Source: Verrucomicrobiota bacterium (GTDB lineage: Bacteria > Verrucomicrobiota > Verrucomicrobiia > Opitutales > UBA953). From it: a DNA stretch of 64,000 nucleotides. The stretch is from positions 1 through 64,000 of the forward strand of contig VHDL01000007.1 in assembly GCA_016871415.1 (NCBI GenBank), in the 5' to 3' direction. Positions 62,111 to 64,000 of this stretch are shown piece after piece. The notes under the pieces were generated by a model. The model did not search any database and was not told the DNA's origin. It saw only the letters and a program-made list of their open reading frames with translations. The position numbers were made by a program, and so were the translations under genes. Position 1 is the stretch's first letter. Each line of letters opens with the position of its first letter.

Positions 62111-63238
62111 ATGAAGTTTAAGGTCAACCGCAACCACTTCTTCAACGGCTTGGCCAGCGTGACCAACGTGGTCGGTAGCCGCGCGACGATGCCAATCCTC
62201 CAGAACGTCCTTATCGAGGCCGAAGGCGACATCGTGACGTTGACGACGACCAATCTCGATCTGGCAATTTGCTGCCGCATCAAGGCATCTGTCTCAACCC
62301 CCGGCCGCATCACACTCCCGGTGAAGAGATTGGTCCCGATTACCCGTGCCCTTTCCAGCGCTGAAACGGTGGTCGAGCTCACCGGAAAGGAACGCGTGAA
62401 GATTACTTCGGGCAATTCTGTCTTCCAGGTCGCCGGTCTCCCTGCCGATCAGTTCCCACCTGTCTCAAATTTCAGCGGCCAGTCCGAGATCACGTTGAAC
62501 CAGGACGATCTCGGAGACATGCTGCGCAAAGTCAGCTACGCCCAGTCTTCTGATGAAAACCGCTACATCCTCAACGGCGTCTTCTTCGAATTCAGCGAAG
62601 GCAAGTTGACCGTGGTGGCGACCGACGGCCGGCGACTCGCGAAGTGCGAACGTGCCCTGCCCGGTGCTGACAAGCCCCTCGCCTTGATCATTCCCGCCCG
62701 GACCATCGTCGAACTCGTCCGGCTGCTCAAGTCGGGCGGCACGGCCCGGGTCTCCCACAATGAACGTCAGGTGGGCTTCACCATCGAAGTGCCCAAGAAC
62801 GACGAAGGCCTCGTGGACCGAATCCAGCTCGTGTCCAAGGTCGTCGAAGGCAACTATCCCAATTACCGTCAGGTCATCCCCAAGGAGGCCGGTTCGAAGG
62901 TGCGCCTTGAGCGCGAGAAGATTTTGGAAAGCGTGAACCGCGCCGCCCTGATGACCGACGACCGCAACAACACGGTCCGTCTTTCCGTCTCCAAGAAGTC
63001 CCAGAATCTCGAAGTGTCCGCCAAGTCGGAGAGCGGCGAGGCGCATGAGCCGATCGCCGTCAAGTACGAGGGGCCGGACGTGAACATCGCGTTCAATCCT
63101 ACCTACGTGATCGAGCCGCTGAAGGCGCTGACCGAGGACGAGATCGACTTTGAGTTCAAGGATGACATGTCCCCGGGTGTGATCCGCGGCCTCAAGGGTG
63201 ACTTCCTTTGCGTCGTGATGCCGCAGCGAATCTCCTGA
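62111..63238 (+). CDS. dnaN: DNA polymerase III sliding clamp, beta subunit
   Basis: 375 residues from the ATG at 62111, in three repeats of the clamp domain. MKFKVNRNHFFNGLASVTNVV opens the first; LQNVLIEAEGDIVTLTTTNLDLAI, FEFSEGKLTVVATDGRRLAKCE and the C-terminal FKDDMSPGVIRGLKGDFLCVVMPQRIS (last residues carrying the VMP-x-R motif) are typical. It clamps the replicative polymerase to DNA. dnaA does not precede it here; pssA and a 250-bp gap do. The plus-strand dnaN is followed 6 bp later by the end of the opposing plsC. Codon use is less GC-skewed than in most neighbours. Confidence 0.96.
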   Translation: MKFKVNRNHFFNGLASVTNVVGSRATMPILQNVLIEAEGDIVTLTTTNLDLAICCRIKASVSTPGRITLPVKRLVPITRALSSAETVVELTGKERVKITSGNSVFQVAGLPADQFPPVSNFSGQSEITLNQDDLGDMLRKVSYAQSSDENRYILNGVFFEFSEGKLTVVATDGRRLAKCERALPGADKPLALIIPARTIVELVRLLKSGGTARVSHNERQVGFTIEVPKNDEGLVDRIQLVSKVVEGNYPNYRQVIPKEAGSKVRLEREKILESVNRAALMTDDRNNTVRLSVSKKSQNLEVSAKSESGEAHEPIAVKYEGPDVNIAFNPTYVIEPLKALTEDEIDFEFKDDMSPGVIRGLKGDFLCVVMPQRIS

Positions 63239-63244
63239 AGGGCC

Positions 63245-63889
63245 TCAGAGTCCGGGGTCCGAACAGTCCTGCAGCGAGGCGATGCGCGTCAAGATGCGGC
63301 GTGATGCCTCCAAGAAGCGTTTGGGGTGCTCCCGTCCGGGATCGTAGTCCGTAGCCGGCATCGGCCGACCGAACTGCACGCGGATGCGCGCGGCGCCGGC
63401 CGGCACCACCTCGCCTCTCGGAAGCACGTCACGCGCGCCCCGGATGTGGATGGGCACGACGGGGGCGCCCGACTTGCAGGCGAGCAGCCCCACGCCCGCC
63501 TCCGCCTCGCCGATGCGTCCGTCCGCGCTGCGCGTACCTTCCGGAAAGATGAGCAGCCCGTGGCCGGCGCCCAGGGCCGCCAGCGCCGCGCGAATCGCCC
63601 CGATGTCGGCGTTCTCGCGGTCGATTGGGATGGCGTTGCAGGCGCGGATCAGCGCGCCGAAGACCGGATTGTCGAAGAGCGTGCGCCGGGCCACGAAGGC
63701 GATCTCCCGGGGGAGGCATGAGCCGATCAGGGGCGGGTCGAGCATGCTCTGGTGGTTGGAGGCTAGCAGGCAGGCTCCGTCCGGCACGTTCTCCCAACCT
63801 TCCACTTCCAACGCCGCAAAGACCTCCATGGCTGAGCGGCAGCCGTGGTAGACCAGGCGGTAGGCCAGGTTCTGCGAAGCGAGGATCAT
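63245..63889 (-). CDS. plsC: 1-Acyl-sn-glycerol-3-phosphate acyltransferase
   Basis: 214 residues from the ATG at 63889, which overlaps the cmk stop as ATGA. The catalytic motif NHxxxxD is NHQSMLDP (about 57-64), and the glycerol-phosphate site is FPEGTRSADG. ARRTLFDNPVFGALIRACNAIPIDREN lies between them as in PlsC proteins. A hydrophobic start (LASQNLAYRLVYHG) is a membrane-contact segment. It adds the second acyl chain to make phosphatidic acid at the inner membrane. The order cmk-plsC is a common bacterial operon. Confidence 0.93.
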   Translation of the reverse strand: MILASQNLAYRLVYHGCRSAMEVFAALEVEGWENVPDGACLLASNHQSMLDPPLIGSCLPREIAFVARRTLFDNPVFGALIRACNAIPIDRENADIGAIRAALAALGAGHGLLIFPEGTRSADGRIGEAEAGVGLLACKSGAPVVPIHIRGARDVLPRGEVVPAGAARIRVQFGRPMPATDYDPGREHPKRFLEASRRILTRIASLQDCSDPGL

Positions 63890-64000
63890 CGCCCCGCCGC
63901 GGCCGCGACGAACGCGGCTACCCGGTCGACCACCGCTTCCAATCCGAGCTCTGTGTTGTCGATGCGCACCGCGCCCGGCGTGCACACCATCGGGGAGACC
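63886..64000 (-). CDS. cmk: Cytidylate kinase, C-terminal end only
   Basis: Only the last 38 codons are within the window; the gene continues beyond base 64000. The visible C-terminus (VRIDNTELGLEAVVDRVAAF) matches the end of CMP kinases, where a DxTxLxxxxVVxRI helix precedes the stop. The stop overlaps plsC as ATGA, and the cmk-plsC order is common in bacteria. The enzyme phosphorylates CMP and dCMP. The short visible stretch limits certainty. Confidence 0.65.
   Translation of the reverse strand, partial: VSPMVCTPGAVRIDNTELGLEAVVDRVAAFVAAAAGR

Overview
The window is 64 kb of dense, GC-rich bacterial chromosome. Most stretches are roughly two-thirds G+C by eye, and almost every gap is filled. 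The cell is a diderm: it carries a secretin, TolC-type and other lipoproteins, kdsA for Kdo/LPS, and menaquinone genes. A DUF5069 protein, a Bacteroidetes-like long PurM and the general gene complement fit Verrucomicrobiota, most likely Opitutae, but this is an inference without any rRNA in view. No insertion sequence, prophage, CRISPR array, rRNA or recognisable defence island was found. The content is core metabolism, information processing and envelope functions.

Layout. 0-6.4 kb: type II secretion/type IV pilus machinery, with a GspL/PilN-like and a GspM/PilO-like gene converging on gspD-gspE-gspF. 6.4-12.9 kb: an unknown gene, rmuC, tRNA-Ala, SlyD-like isomerase, OsmC protein, ferredoxin, purM, tRNA-Pro, LysM protein and a Nudix hydrolase with a terminator hairpin inside its coding region. 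12.9-19.8 kb: PfkB kinase, then a minus-strand cofactor/chaperone block (AsmA-like, grpE, dnaJ, nadC, birA, coaX). 19.8-25.4 kb: hisG, the agmatine-to-putrescine genes aguB-aguA, and a Fur-box-preceded feoA-feoB-FeoB-associated operon. 25.4-38.2 kb: POT peptide transporter, xthA, guaB, menC-menE, kdsA, polX, gmk, queG and a stand-alone CoaC. 38.3-46.5 kb: gnd, a tripartite ABC exporter (TolC, HlyD, ATPase, permease), an aquaporin and a secreted putative glycosidase-like protein. 46.5-53.3 kb: a cystathionine gamma-synthase-family enzyme, lysA, mnmE and mnmG. 53.3-59.6 kb: a PhoB/PhoR-like pair, tRNA-Gly, a PstS-like protein, an NtrC-type regulator, hemA and a HemX/CcsA-like protein. 59.6-64 kb: DUF5069, a low-molecular-weight phosphatase, a solo RelE-like protein, pssA, dnaN, plsC and the tail of cmk.

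The most notable signals concern chromosome maintenance. mnmG contains one near-perfect parS-like site and is followed, 8 bp after its stop codon, by a perfect 22-bp parS palindrome. G+C falls from about 77% early in mnmG to about 25% in the gap behind it (hand counts of single 60-base lines). With dnaN about 9 kb away, this suggests an origin-proximal segregation region. Genes are tightly packed throughout: many start/stop overlaps of the ATGA/GTGA type, convergent genes separated by 6 bp or fewer, and few intrinsic terminators.
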